NCBI GenBank assembly: GCA_029251375.1
Contig: JAQXDL010000022.1
Location: forward strand, 62,001-126,000
Origin: Pseudomonadales bacterium
GTDB taxonomy: Bacteria; Pseudomonadota; Gammaproteobacteria; Pseudomonadales; Azotimanducaceae
Direction of reading: 5' to 3'
Length of the DNA: 64,000 nucleotides
Under the pieces are notes generated by a model. That model made no database searches. It was not told the origin of the DNA and saw nothing but the letters and a program-made list of their open reading frames with translations. The position numbers were made by a program, and so were the translations under genes. Every line of letters begins with the position of its first letter. Positions within the stretch are counted from its first letter, which is position 1. Positions 43,938-53,480 of this stretch are shown here, piece by piece.

Positions 43938-45446
43938 TCAGAGAAGCCCAAGCCGCTCAAACTGTTCTCTTGGTGCCTGCATATCAGTTAACGCAACCCG
44001 CAATAATTCAATCATATCGCCCTCCAGTTTCTCGCCTGCCCGATTTTCAGCTTCGGTTGGGTCAAGATCGAGCCGATATAGATGATGGTCATCAATTTTC
44101 GGATTCATCGACCAAAAAGGTAGCAAATCTCCTTGCTGGAAAGGCTGCCTGATGACAGGAATGTCTGAGCCAGGCATGAAATCAAGGTACGCTCTTTTGT
44201 CCGGGTTCGGCAGACGTACCGAAGGCATTGTCGGTATCGGCATGGTAGACCAGCGATTTGACCACATCGATAGAGGGAAACCAGAACCTACCGGCGCTCG
44301 GGCATACTTATTGGTGCCATCTTGTATCTGCACCCACTGCCCGTAGATGCCGCCAATCGCCCATTGCCGAATTTCAGTTTTCTCGCCGTACACTAACGGC
44401 AATAGTGACTGACCATGGGTTATATACTCAACATCAACACCAAACAGATCCGCCAATGTGGCATGGATATCAACATTGGTTGTCAACGCATCAATCTCTT
44501 TTGCTTCGACGCCAGGGCTCGCAATCATCAAGGGTGTGTGCCCAAGGGTTTCATATTGCGGTACTCGCGGCTTGCCCCAGATATCTTTCTCGCCGAGATA
44601 GTGTCCGTGATCGGTGCAGACAACAAATAGCGTGTCATCCCAAAGGTTGGAGTTATCCATCTCGTCGAGAACCTTGCCAAACCAATGATCGATCATGCTG
44701 AGTTTTGAACCATAGTTGGCTCGGATGTGATGGCCTTCTCTTTCTGAGAGTTTGCTATTCTTAACCCCATCTTCCGCATAAGGAGGCCAAATCATTAACT
44801 CATCCTGCCAATCCGGATCGTACTTATTTGCCCATGGCGCAGGTGTATCAAAGGGTTCATGGGGATCAAATTCGTCGACGAACAACATAAAGCTGTCCAG
44901 CTCTTTGCCATGTTGAGCAAGCCATTCGGCTGTTGCCTTCATGGTTTTAGGTCCAGGGAAATCCAGCTCATCTCTGAACCAGGTGCGATTCAAATCATAA
45001 TGACGCTTGCCGTTTTGTGCGGGTAAGGCCGGAGTTCCAAGCCATGATGTGTCGGCCCGGGTTTTCCAAGGATCACCTTCGTGACCTCGGGTGTATTCCC
45101 ATGAGTAAAAATCGGTGTGGTAGTTTTCGCCACCGACTTCAAACAAGTGCGGGTGATCAGAAAATAGATGCGTCGGGATGCCCATTTTTCGGAGGTAATG
45201 AGTAATCGGCCGTTCCCACAGTTCTATCGAGCCCCATGGCCGCCAGAGGAAATCCATTGCGCCCACTAAAATGTCATGACGAGCCGGCATACATGGAAGT
45301 GATCCAGTGTAATGGTTGTTAAACTTGACGGACCTAGCAGCGAATCGATCTAGGTTAGGCGTCAGAAACTCCTCACCGCCATAACATCCCAACATATGTC
45401 TATTTAGGCTATCGAGAAGTACCACTACGGCTTTTTTTGGTTTCAC
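43938..45446 (-). CDS. Sulfatase (formylglycine type)
   Basis: An alkaline-phosphatase-fold sulfatase of about 500 aa. It starts 'KPKKAVVVLLDSLNRHMLGCYGG', with the metal-binding Asp in LLDS. The modification motif 'LPCMPARHDIL' gives C-x-P-A-R, whose Cys becomes formylglycine. Later motifs are 'FVDEFDPHEPFD' and 'VCTDHGHYLGEKDIWGKP' with metal-binding Asp-His. The open frame reaches 45566, but relatives begin right before the first strand, so I prefer GTG 45446, with GGGA upstream. That start has no signal peptide and implies a cytoplasmic enzyme; the longer form would carry a hydrophobic N-terminus. The organic sulfate substrate is unknown. No maturation enzyme gene is near. Confidence 0.88.
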   Translation of the reverse strand: MKPKKAVVVLLDSLNRHMLGCYGGEEFLTPNLDRFAARSVKFNNHYTGSLPCMPARHDILVGAMDFLWRPWGSIELWERPITHYLRKMGIPTHLFSDHPHLFEVGGENYHTDFYSWEYTRGHEGDPWKTRADTSWLGTPALPAQNGKRHYDLNRTWFRDELDFPGPKTMKATAEWLAQHGKELDSFMLFVDEFDPHEPFDTPAPWANKYDPDWQDELMIWPPYAEDGVKNSKLSEREGHHIRANYGSKLSMIDHWFGKVLDEMDNSNLWDDTLFVVCTDHGHYLGEKDIWGKPRVPQYETLGHTPLMIASPGVEAKEIDALTTNVDIHATLADLFGVDVEYITHGQSLLPLVYGEKTEIRQWAIGGIYGQWVQIQDGTNKYARAPVGSGFPLSMWSNRWSTMPIPTMPSVRLPNPDKRAYLDFMPGSDIPVIRQPFQQGDLLPFWSMNPKIDDHHLYRLDLDPTEAENRAGEKLEGDMIELLRVALTDMQAPREQFERLGLL

Positions 45447-45682
45447 AATCAATCCCACTGTCTTTTCAACACAATAACCTAGCCTAACAGCGATGCAAAT
45501 CAGCGATAGGAAAAAAAGTCTAAACCGCGCCGACATTTGTCGACAATGCAGCAACAGCCAGAACAACTATCGATAGATGTTGGCAGACAAAAAGTCGCGA
45601 CAGCATCTTTCTCAACAGTCATTCACAGCACCTGTGACCTCTGTGTAAGATAGTCCCCTTCAACACAGACTGCGAGAATCTG

Positions 45683-46453
45683 TTGGCATTAGGATCACAT
45701 GCAACAACTGAAAAAAAACGTTCAAAATTGATTTGGGATATACCAACCAGAGCTTTCCACTGGCTTTTGGTCGTGGCCGTAAGCATCTGCCTTTATACCG
45801 GCTTTTTCGGAGACTTCGACGCGATCGACTATCATATGATGTCAGGCTATGGTGTGCTGACATTACTTCTGTTCAGACTCGCTTGGGGCTTAACTTCTAA
45901 GGGCAACGCCCGCTTCTCAAGGTTCACGCCTTCACCCGGCATCATCGCAGCCTACGTCAAGGGCACACATACACCAGCGCACGACAGCCACAATCCCCTC
46001 GGCGCTGTGAGCGTCTTTGCGATGCTAATACTACTGCTACTACAAGCGGCCACCGGTTTATTTGCTAACGATGATATTTTTACCGAAGGGCCACTGACTC
46101 ACCTAGTCAGCTATGAAACCAGTCTGCAGTTAACCTCTATTCACAGTTTCAACCGCTGGCTGTTGGTCGGACTTGTCGCTCTTCACATCGCGGCAATATT
46201 ATTTTACGACCTGTTCAAGAAACAACGTCTGTTTATCACGATGATTTCTGGCAATGCAGTCGATGCAGACAAGGGGCCGATAAGTGAGACGACGGACGCA
46301 CAGACAGCGGCAAAAAATAATGTTGAAGCGAGCCTTGCCGATGCATCGACTGTCTCAACTGCATCGACACTCTCTCAACAGCAACTCTTGCTTGCCTCAT
46401 TTTTGTTTGGACTCAGCACACTAATAGTCTACGGACTCGTCACATATGTTTGA
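45683..46453 (+). CDS. Cytochrome b561-type membrane protein
   Basis: A 256-aa di-heme b-type cytochrome of the b/b6, Ni-Fe-hydrogenase-like group. The core has four helices, with heme-ligand histidines in 'IPTRAFHWLLVVAVSICLYTG', 'DYHMMSGYGVLTLLLFRLAWG', 'HSFNRWLLVGLVALHIAAILFY' and around 'NPLGAVSVFAMLILLLLQAATGLF'. The C-terminus adds an Ala/Thr-rich linker and a fifth helix, 'LLLASFLFGLSTLIVYGLV'. The only in-frame start is TTG 45683. Such proteins pass electrons between the quinone pool and periplasmic cytochromes; the convergent cytochrome c' gene is a plausible partner. Confidence 0.87.
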   Translation: MALGSHATTEKKRSKLIWDIPTRAFHWLLVVAVSICLYTGFFGDFDAIDYHMMSGYGVLTLLLFRLAWGLTSKGNARFSRFTPSPGIIAAYVKGTHTPAHDSHNPLGAVSVFAMLILLLLQAATGLFANDDIFTEGPLTHLVSYETSLQLTSIHSFNRWLLVGLVALHIAAILFYDLFKKQRLFITMISGNAVDADKGPISETTDAQTAAKNNVEASLADASTVSTASTLSQQQLLLASFLFGLSTLIVYGLVTYV

Positions 46454-46469
46454 CGAAGACAATTAGCAA

Positions 46470-46910
46470 CTATTCTTTCTTATAGTCGTCGTGACAACCC
46501 TTGCAGCTTCCACCAAGTTGCTTCACCGCACCACCAATGTTCGCCATATCGCCAGCATTCGCAACCGCAGCAAAATTGTCGGCAGCCACAACAAATTTAT
46601 CCATCGCCATTTTAAAATCTTCAGGCTGCTGCCAAATAATCGCTTTTGAATTTGTCTTACCAGCATCGGAACCTTCTGGGAAAACATTCGGTGCAACCTT
46701 CGAAATACTCGCCATGCCGTTAGCATGCAATTTAAGATCTTCCATATGTACACCACCGCGCAGAATCGTACCGATGCTACTCATGTGACCGCCAACGACT
46801 TTCATGACAGCTTTTCGATACTTTATCTCTGACTCTGCATCAGCCAAGGTTAGTTGACTGACCATCAACGCCAAACCAACAACACAAACCTTACCTATCG
46901 TACGATACAT
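46470..46910 (-). CDS. Cytochrome c'
   Basis: A 146-aa periplasmic heme protein. The signal peptide ends near 'SQLTLADA'. The mature four-helix bundle has 'IKYRKAVMKVVGGHMSSIGTILRGG', 'FPEGSDAGKTNSKAIIWQQPEDFKMAMDKFVVAADNFA' and the C-terminal heme site 'GSCKGCHDDYKKE' (CxxCH). Cytochromes c' bind NO or CO and may protect against nitrosative stress. It converges with the cytochrome b561 gene, 16 bases apart; b561 plus c' neighbours are frequent in gammaproteobacteria. Confidence 0.93.
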   Translation of the reverse strand: MYRTIGKVCVVGLALMVSQLTLADAESEIKYRKAVMKVVGGHMSSIGTILRGGVHMEDLKLHANGMASISKVAPNVFPEGSDAGKTNSKAIIWQQPEDFKMAMDKFVVAADNFAAVANAGDMANIGGAVKQLGGSCKGCHDDYKKE

Positions 46911-47262
46911 ACTTACTACTCCTGGCCCGCTATAAGTTGGGCTCGATAATTGATTTACATCCCCGTGAGCAATTAGCTTACCTTGGCTAAGCTATTCTAA
47001 GCTTTAGAACTACTCGGATGTTACTCAGATAAGCGTTATATCACCCATGGGGTCAACAAAGAAAGACCAAGGCTAAGACTTACGTTATCTGAATTCTTTT
47101 GTCGGTCCGACGCTGCGGCTGCGCGTGTACCAGCTACATCGCGCAGATAGGCGATAATAACGAGGCATTCGATAATGACTTTTGAGTAATCACAGACGGC
47201 AATTGACCTTTCCTGTATGCCTCAGTATCGTTGCCATTCCTTAAAAAAGACACCTCACCAAC
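46911..47262. other. Intergenic region between cytochrome c' and xseB
   Basis: About 350 bases between divergent genes. A short palindrome, GTCGG-T-CCGAC, lies at about 47,102-47,112. It should hold promoters for both genes. No RNA gene is seen. Confidence 0.4.
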
Positions 47263-47502
47263 ATGCCTGCAAAGAAGAGCTTCCCCTTTGAAGAATCCCT
47301 CGCCCGCCTAGAGTCGTTGGTCGAAAAAATGGAATCCGGTGACCTGTCCCTGGAGGATTCGCTAAAAACTTTCGAAGAGGGCATCAAACTGACCCGCGAG
47401 TGCCAACAGGCACTCAAGACCGCCGAGCAAAAAGTCAATTTGTTAATCGAACAAAACGGCGCAGTTGATAGTCAGCCCTTTATTGAAGCTAATAATGAAT
47501 GA
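47263..47502 (+). CDS. xseB: Exodeoxyribonuclease VII small subunit
   Basis: A 79-aa helical subunit that binds XseA to form the single-strand exonuclease VII. The family pattern is clear: 'FEESLARLESLVEKMESGDLSLEDSLKTFEEGIKL' and 'CQQALKTAEQKVNLLIE'. It is the first gene of the xseB-ispA-dxs operon, a standard gammaproteobacterial arrangement. Its stop overlaps the ispA start by 8 bases. Confidence 0.96.
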   Translation: MPAKKSFPFEESLARLESLVEKMESGDLSLEDSLKTFEEGIKLTRECQQALKTAEQKVNLLIEQNGAVDSQPFIEANNE

Positions 47503-48367
47503 ACTTTTTCAGCCTTACCGTGATCGCGTTGATGAAAACCTAAGACGATTTTTAGACTTCAAAGAGATCCCCGCACCACTTCGGGAAGCAATGATCTATG
47601 GTGTTTTCAACGGCGGTAAGCGTATTCGACCATTACTCGTTTATATGGCCATCGATGCTTCCAATGGCAATATCGCGCACGCAGATGCGACCGCCTGTGC
47701 AATAGAAATGATTCACGCCTACTCCCTCATTCACGACGATCTACCTGCCATGGACGATGATGACTTACGACGCGGCAACCCCACGGTGCACATCAAATTT
47801 GATGAAGCTACGGCGATCCTAGCGGGCGATGCGCTACAAGCCCGCGCTATAGAATTGATTGCCACCGATGAGTTAATCAGCGCAGAGACCCGCATAGCAT
47901 TAATCAAGTTGATCACGCATGCCATGGGACCGGCCGGTATGGTAGCCGGACAGTCAATTGATCTTGCCGCTGAGAACAATACGATCTCCGAGTCAGAGCT
48001 CATCAACATGCATCGTCGCAAGACTGGTGACCTTATTTCTGCCAGCGTGATGTCCGGCGCACTCATTGCAGGGGTCGAGGACAAAATCACCGACTGCTTC
48101 AGTCGATACGGTTACGCCTTGGGCCTAGCCTTTCAAGTTAGAGATGATATTTTGGATGAAACAGGCGACACAGATGTCATGGGCAAGACTAAAGGTTCGG
48201 ATGAATCTAACAATAAGGCGACCTTCACTTCCATTCATGGCCTTAACTACACGACCGCTCAGCTCGATTCACTGCGCCAAGAAGCTATCGACGCATTAAG
48301 CCCGCTGGGTGAGAATGCACAGCCTTTGATCACCCTAGCAAACTTCGTGGCGACGCGAGATCATTGA
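47495..48367 (+). CDS. ispA: Farnesyl (polyprenyl) diphosphate synthase IspA
   Basis: A 290-aa trans-prenyltransferase condensing IPP with DMAPP and GPP to FPP. The ATG at 47495 ('MNELFQPYRDRVDENL') overlaps xseB by 8 bases; an in-frame TTG at 47465 is unlikely. The first Asp-rich motif is 'HDDLPAMDDDDLRRG', preceded by 'GGKRIRPLLVY'. The second is 'FQVRDDILDETGDTDVMGK', then 'DESNNKATF'. The product feeds quinone and undecaprenyl synthesis, with dxs next in the operon supplying IPP. Confidence 0.96.
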   Translation: MNELFQPYRDRVDENLRRFLDFKEIPAPLREAMIYGVFNGGKRIRPLLVYMAIDASNGNIAHADATACAIEMIHAYSLIHDDLPAMDDDDLRRGNPTVHIKFDEATAILAGDALQARAIELIATDELISAETRIALIKLITHAMGPAGMVAGQSIDLAAENNTISESELINMHRRKTGDLISASVMSGALIAGVEDKITDCFSRYGYALGLAFQVRDDILDETGDTDVMGKTKGSDESNNKATFTSIHGLNYTTAQLDSLRQEAIDALSPLGENAQPLITLANFVATRDH

Positions 48368-48464
48368 TCAAACTTAAACCGTTCGCAGTAGCGGTTATAA
48401 TTTCTTTATGTCGGCAACCAAAGGGCGTACCTTGCCATGCAATTTGGTGTAGAATTCGCCCCCT

Positions 48465-50432
48465 ATGTCTACACGCAGCTTCGACGAAATTCCGCTCATT
48501 CGACCGGACACGCCACTACTTGATAAGATCCAGGCTTCCTCGGATATTCGAGGACTTGCCCCTGAGCAACTAGAACAACTCACTGACGAACTGCGACACT
48601 TCCTTATTTATACGGTTGGCCGAACCGGCGGGCATTTTGGCGCCGGCTTAGGCGTTGTTGAACTGACCATAGCGCTTCACTATGTTTTTGACACTCCTTT
48701 AGATCACCTGGTTTGGGATGTCGGACATCAAACTTATCCGCACAAAATTTTAACCGGTCGGCAGGAATCAATGCATTTACTGAGACGCCCGGATGGCATT
48801 GCACCGTTTCCTGTCAGAGCCGAGAGTCAATACGACACATTCGGTGTAGGCCACTCTTCAACCTCAATAAGTGCTGCGCTTGGTATGGCCATCGCATCGC
48901 GCATGCAGCAAAAGAACCGCCGCACTGTCGCCATTATCGGTGATGGTGCGATGACAGCAGGACTGGCCTTTGAAGCGCTGAATCATGTCGCCGACACGGA
49001 AGCCAATCTACTCGTAATCTTGAACGACAATGCCATGTCTATTTCGCAAAATGTTGGCGGACTGTCGCGATACTTTGCACGGATACTAAGCTCACGCCTT
49101 TACCTTTCGATGCGGGAAGGCAGTAAGAAACTCTTAAGCAGAATACCTCGCGCTTGGGAATTCGCACGTCGAACAGAAGAGCATATGAAAGGTATGGTCG
49201 TGCCCGGCACGTTGTTTGATGAGTTAGGTTTCAACTACATGGGGCCCATTGATGGTCACGATTTACATTCTCTGATACATACCCTTGAGAATATTCGCGA
49301 CTTGAAGGGACCGCAATTTCTTCATGTCATTACTCAAAAAGGACGCGGCTATACCCCAGCAGAAAATTCTACCGACGGCACTCACTCGCTATCTAAACTT
49401 GAGTCATCTGTCGATTCAGCACCTAATTTGGAAATGGCACCGCAACAACCTCTGGGCGACAACCGCAAAATACCAACGTTTTCGAATGTCTTTGGCCAAT
49501 GGTTGTGTGATGTTGCAAAGAATGATGAGAGGTTAGTGGGTATTACGCCTGCGATGAAAGAAGGATCTGATTTAGTCAACTTCGCTCAGCAGTACCCTGA
49601 TCGTTACTATGACGTTGCCATCGCCGAGCAACACGCTGTGACTCTAGCAGCGGGCTTGGCCTGCGAAGGCGTTAAGCCGGTCGTTGCCATCTATTCGACT
49701 TTTCTGCAACGAGCCTATGACCAGCTGATTCATGATGTTGCCATTCAGAATCTTGATGTCACATTTGCAATTGATCGTGCTGGCTTACTCGAAGACGGTC
49801 CCACCCATTCTGGCGCCTTTGATCTTTCCTTCCTCCGCTGCATACCTAACATTGTTATTATGGTGCCGTCAGACGAAAACGAAGCACGCTCGATGCTGCA
49901 CACCGGATACTGTCATGAAGGTCCCGCGGCTATCAGATATCCAAGAGGAAAAGGCACAGGGGTTAACGTCGATACCGACTTAACTGTGCTGGAAATCGGT
50001 CACTCAAAGCCTGTCAGACAAGGGAGCAATGTAGCGATACTCTGCTTCGGCTCTCTGTTAACAAACGCGAAGATCGTTGCAGAGGAACTTGATGCAAGCC
50101 TAATAGATATGCGTTTCGTCAAACCGCTGGATAAATCGACAATCGAACTTGCGGCAGAACAGCACCAACTCATCGTAACGATTGAAGAAAACACCCTATC
50201 CGGTGGCGCAGGCTCAGCGGTGAATGAATTCATCGTCAACGCCAACATAGACACAAAGATAATAAATCTAGGCATCCCCGATGAGTTCATTCATCAGGAC
50301 AAGCCAAGCAATATGTTGTCTGCCTGTGGTTTAGACGTGAAAGGTATTAAAGACGCGATTGAAGCGAGGCTAGCATCGATGTCTTCGCAGACAACTGAAG
50401 CGACCCTGCAAACAGGCATCAATCCTCAGTAA
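48465..50432 (+). CDS. dxs: 1-deoxy-D-xylulose-5-phosphate synthase
   Basis: A thiamine-diphosphate enzyme of 655 aa that makes DXP from pyruvate and glyceraldehyde-3-phosphate, the first step of the MEP pathway. Marks are 'RTGGHFGAGLGVVELTIALHYVF', 'WDVGHQTYPHKILTGR', 'GVGHSSTSISAALGMA', the ThDP motif 'AIIGDGAMTAGLAFEALNHV' with 'LNDNAMSIS', 'AEQHAVTLAAGLA' (catalytic Glu) and 'AIDRAGLLEDGPTHSGAFD'. It is the third gene of xseB-ispA-dxs, 97 bases after ispA. Confidence 0.97.
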   Translation: MSTRSFDEIPLIRPDTPLLDKIQASSDIRGLAPEQLEQLTDELRHFLIYTVGRTGGHFGAGLGVVELTIALHYVFDTPLDHLVWDVGHQTYPHKILTGRQESMHLLRRPDGIAPFPVRAESQYDTFGVGHSSTSISAALGMAIASRMQQKNRRTVAIIGDGAMTAGLAFEALNHVADTEANLLVILNDNAMSISQNVGGLSRYFARILSSRLYLSMREGSKKLLSRIPRAWEFARRTEEHMKGMVVPGTLFDELGFNYMGPIDGHDLHSLIHTLENIRDLKGPQFLHVITQKGRGYTPAENSTDGTHSLSKLESSVDSAPNLEMAPQQPLGDNRKIPTFSNVFGQWLCDVAKNDERLVGITPAMKEGSDLVNFAQQYPDRYYDVAIAEQHAVTLAAGLACEGVKPVVAIYSTFLQRAYDQLIHDVAIQNLDVTFAIDRAGLLEDGPTHSGAFDLSFLRCIPNIVIMVPSDENEARSMLHTGYCHEGPAAIRYPRGKGTGVNVDTDLTVLEIGHSKPVRQGSNVAILCFGSLLTNAKIVAEELDASLIDMRFVKPLDKSTIELAAEQHQLIVTIEENTLSGGAGSAVNEFIVNANIDTKIINLGIPDEFIHQDKPSNMLSACGLDVKGIKDAIEARLASMSSQTTEATLQTGINPQ

Positions 50433-50489
50433 AAAGTTTGTATGCGGAACGAGCTAGCTTATCGTCTGTTCGACTTACGCAGCCGAACG

Positions 50490-50511
50490 GGTCCATCCGC
50501 CACTATGGACC
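50490..50511. terminator. Stem-loop between convergent dxs and ribA
   Basis: GGTCCAT (50490-50496) and ATGGACC (50505-50511) form a perfect 7-bp stem with an 8-nt loop between two convergent genes. No T-run follows on either strand, so it is only a possible bidirectional terminator. Confidence 0.45.
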
Positions 50512-50525
50512 ATAACCTAAAGTAA

Positions 50526-51128
50526 TTATTCTTCAGCTTTACCACTTAGAAGATGGCCGAGCTTATCCACTTTAGTGGCCAAGTATTTAGCATTATGGTC
50601 ATTTTGTCCGGTTTCCAAAGGCACTCGATCAACCACTTCAATTCCTAGTTTAGTGAGCGCTGTCACCTTAACCGGGTTATTGGTCATTAGCATGATCTGC
50701 TTAATGCCGAAGTGTCCGAACATATTTTTGACGATTGTATAGTCACGCAGATCGGCATCGAAACCGAGACGCTCATTTGCCTCAACCGTATCGGCGCCTT
50801 GGTCTTGCAGTTCATATGCTCTGATTTTATTAATCAGACCAATACCTCGACCTTCTTGCCGCAGATAAAGAATCATGCCGCGACCTTCTTCCGAGATTCG
50901 TTGTAAAGCGCCCTGTAATTGGGAACCGCAGTCGCAGCGCATACTGAAGAGCGCATCGCCGGTCAAACACTCGGAATGAACACGGCAAAGTACGGGACCG
51001 GCGGATGTTACATCACCTAAGGTGATCGCAACATGCTCTTGACCTGTTTCTGAATCTTCGAAACCATGCAGCATAAACTCGCCGAAAGGCGTCGGTAGCT
51101 TCGATGATGCGACATAAATAGCTGTCAC
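50526..51128 (-). CDS. ribA: GTP cyclohydrolase II
   Basis: A 200-aa zinc enzyme that opens GTP to start riboflavin synthesis. Zinc ligands lie in '[22 protein letters not shown]'. Catalytic and GTP-binding parts are '[21 protein letters not shown]', '[15 protein letters not shown]' and '[12 protein letters not shown]'. It is a single-function RibA, without the RibB domain. It stands 132 bases downstream of the retropepsin gene at the end of the riboflavin/nusB/thiL cluster. Confidence 0.96.
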   Translation of the reverse strand: MTAIYVASSKLPTPFGEFMLHGFEDSETGQEHVAITLGDVTSAGPVLCRVHSECLTGDALFSMRCDCGSQLQGALQRISEEGRGMILYLRQEGRGIGLINKIRAYELQDQGADTVEANERLGFDADLRDYTIVKNMFGHFGIKQIMLMTNNPVKVTALTKLGIEVVDRVPLETGQNDHNAKYLATKVDKLGHLLSGKAEE

Positions 51129-51260
51129 TGTGAACTCCTACAATGCGAGGGCGGATTCTATCAGGACTTTGCAGCTACTAGCCACTGACCTTTGCTGCCG
51201 AATCACGTTACATAATGTGTGCCGAAGGTCGGTTTCGACTCGGAGCAACCATAACGGACT

Positions 51261-52013
51261 CTAATATTTGCCGGTCAATTGCAACACACCACGGTTTTCA
51301 TTCATTTCGACATTCCTTAAAAAAGACATACCCAAGAGAATATCCCTGGGGAAATCCCCCTTTAGTACCGCAGCTTTGACGTTGTTAACCTTAATGCCAC
51401 CGATTTGAACTGAGCTCAGAACCACCTCGCGGGATTCAACCACGCCGCTGGCTGTTGTCGCCTGCATCAGTCGGCTAGAAGAGTAATCAATTCCCAATGA
51501 GTCGGCCATCGGCGTATTTAGAGCAACAATATTCGCACCCGTATCGACAAGGAATGATACAGAGCGCCCATTGATACTGCCGCTTGTTTTATATTGGCCG
51601 GCATTGTTTAGGAGCACCGAGACAGTCTGACTAACAGGTTTTGTAAATTCCGCACCAATGCGGCTACTTAAATTCAGTAGATACTCCTGATCGCCAATAA
51701 GAACAACGGCTTGCTTACTATCTGCACTAACTAAAAAGACCCCGCCCTCAGATGTTTGACCAACCCGCATAAGCACTTCCTTGCCGTCAATCTTCAGCAT
51801 GGCCGAATTCTTAAAAAGCCCCAGCACATCGATATCCATGCCATGGCTCACAGCCGAATAAGCGCCCAAAAGCGCCATTGCTGATAACTGGCAAAACAGC
51901 CCTCTCGCGCGTTTTGCCAGCTGACTAAAGCAGAACGCAGGCAGCTTATTAGACAGGCTGGCAGGAACTTGGTAACGAGGTTTTCGGTTCGCAAACAAGA
52001 TCATGTCAGCCAC
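51261..52013 (-). CDS. Retropepsin-like aspartic protease (TIGR02281-type)
   Basis: A protein of up to 250 aa. A hydrophobic segment at about 40-58 ('LFCQLSAMALLGAYSAVSHG') is a membrane anchor or late signal. The C-terminal 130 residues form a single aspartic-protease lobe: 'SGSINGRSVSFLVDTGANIVALNTPMADSLGI' with the catalytic D-T-G, then 'VVLSSVQIGGIKVNNVKAAVL' and 'DILLGMSFLRNVEM', the clan AA 'ILLGMSFL' motif. It probably acts as a dimer in the periplasm; the substrate is unknown. The start overlaps pgpA by 13 bases, but several in-frame starts exist. Confidence 0.85.
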   Translation of the reverse strand: MADMILFANRKPRYQVPASLSNKLPAFCFSQLAKRARGLFCQLSAMALLGAYSAVSHGMDIDVLGLFKNSAMLKIDGKEVLMRVGQTSEGGVFLVSADSKQAVVLIGDQEYLLNLSSRIGAEFTKPVSQTVSVLLNNAGQYKTSGSINGRSVSFLVDTGANIVALNTPMADSLGIDYSSSRLMQATTASGVVESREVVLSSVQIGGIKVNNVKAAVLKGDFPRDILLGMSFLRNVEMNENRGVLQLTGKY

Positions 52014-52486
52014 ACCTGCGAATATGCTAATAATTGAATAAGACAGAAGCTAATAAGACCTGCGACGATGTCATCTACCATGATGCCAACACCTCCTTTG
52101 ACGTGCTTATCAATCCATCCTATGGGCCAAGGCTTTACGATGTCAAAAAAGCGAAACAGAATAAAACCGATAATAATCCAGGCTATCCCCTCAGGAAGCA
52201 TGAACAGCGCTATCCACAAACCGACAAATTCATCCCAAACGATACTGGCAGGATCTTTTACCTGCATGTCGTCAGCTACGATTTGGCATAGCCAGCAACC
52301 GAAAAGCGCGGCCGCGACGACGAACAAGCCATAACCCAGATCACCAAACTGAGTTAACAACAAATACACCGGTATCGCCGCAAGGGTTCCAAAGGTGCCG
52401 GGGGCTTTTGGCGCCAAACCACTGCCAAACCCAAGTGCTAGGAAATACCAGGGGTTGGTGAATGTCTTGAGTGTTTTTGTTTTCAT
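52001..52486 (-). CDS. pgpA: Phosphatidylglycerophosphatase A
   Basis: A 161-aa inner-membrane phosphatase making phosphatidylglycerol. It shows 'WYFLALGFGSGLAPKAPGTFGTLAAIPVYLLL', 'DPASIVWDEFVGLWIAL' (metal-binding Asp/Glu), 'RFFDIVKPWPIGWIDKHVKGGVGIMVDDIVAGL' and hydrophobic helices. Order nusB-thiL-pgpA is typical. It overlaps thiL by 4 bases (ATGA-type). Confidence 0.96.
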   Translation of the reverse strand: MKTKTLKTFTNPWYFLALGFGSGLAPKAPGTFGTLAAIPVYLLLTQFGDLGYGLFVVAAALFGCWLCQIVADDMQVKDPASIVWDEFVGLWIALFMLPEGIAWIIIGFILFRFFDIVKPWPIGWIDKHVKGGVGIMVDDIVAGLISFCLIQLLAYSQVWLT

Positions 52487-53466
52487 TTGAAGTGAGTGTA
52501 ACCCTTTAAACTGGCATCTGTTGCATAATCGGACATTGCAAGGCCTTGAGCATTGTTCACTCTCAGTGCCGTGTCGGCCGTCACATGTCCCACCCGCGTT
52601 AGCATTGGATCATCGGCGAGCTTCTCAATGTTTTGCCGCATCGACTTCGGCGCGGTAAAACATAGCTCGTAGTCATCACCGCCGGTCGCTGCAGCTGCCA
52701 AAGCACCATCGCGACCTAGCAAGTTAGTTAGCCCACTAGATACCGGCAGCTTATCGAGCTCTACACAAGCGCCCACACCGCTCGACTTCAGTACATGGGA
52801 TAGATCGGCTAAAAACCCGTCAGAAACATCAATACATGCCGAAGCCAACCCCTGTAAAGATTGCCCTAAGCTAATTCTTGCCAAAGGCGACTGATAACGA
52901 CTTCGCAATGTCGCATAGCGTGCTGCAGTATCTTCGAGATTTTCGACAACAACCTTCAGGCCACCCGCTGCGTCGCCTAAGCAACCACTGACATATATAT
53001 CATCATCAACACATGCGCCAGATCTCAACAACGCCTCGCCGGCCGCGACTCTACCCATAATAGTGACAGTTATCGATAAAGGGCCTTTTGCAAGATTGCC
53101 GCCAACCAAAGGCATATGATGGTCCTGGCTGGCAATTGCCAGAACGGAAGCGAACCCTGATAACCAATCGTCGTTCACTTCGGGTATGGTCAAGGCAACC
53201 GTACAGCTGTGCGGTGTCGCGCCCATCGCCGCCAAATCACTCAAATTAGCGCCTATTGCTCTGGCCGCAGCAACTCTACCACTTGCTTGAATTGGGAAAT
53301 GTACACCTTCGATTAAGGTGTCAGTAGAGACACAGAGTTCTTCGCCGAGGGGCAGCTTCAACACCGCGCAATCGTCGCCTGAATCAACACTCACTAGATC
53401 ATTCGTAAACTTATCGTCGCGTTGGAAATAACGGCGAATGACTTCGAACTCGTCCATTACACTCAT
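52483..53466 (-). CDS. thiL: Thiamine-monophosphate kinase
   Basis: A 327-aa kinase that makes thiamine diphosphate from thiamine monophosphate. It shows 'DEFEVIRRYFQRD', 'SGDDCAVLKLP', 'STDTLIEGVHF', 'GANLSDLAAMGATP', 'LVGGNLAKGPLSITVTIMG', 'ACIDVSDGFLADLSHVLKSSG' and 'TGGDDYELCFT', the ATP- and Mg-binding motifs of the AIR-synthase-like fold. Its product is the cofactor of Dxs encoded nearby. It lies 14 bases downstream of nusB. Confidence 0.96.
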   Translation of the reverse strand: MSVMDEFEVIRRYFQRDDKFTNDLVSVDSGDDCAVLKLPLGEELCVSTDTLIEGVHFPIQASGRVAAARAIGANLSDLAAMGATPHSCTVALTIPEVNDDWLSGFASVLAIASQDHHMPLVGGNLAKGPLSITVTIMGRVAAGEALLRSGACVDDDIYVSGCLGDAAGGLKVVVENLEDTAARYATLRSRYQSPLARISLGQSLQGLASACIDVSDGFLADLSHVLKSSGVGACVELDKLPVSSGLTNLLGRDGALAAAATGGDDYELCFTAPKSMRQNIEKLADDPMLTRVGHVTADTALRVNNAQGLAMSDYATDASLKGYTHFK

Positions 53467-53480
53467 CTCATCGGTTTTGT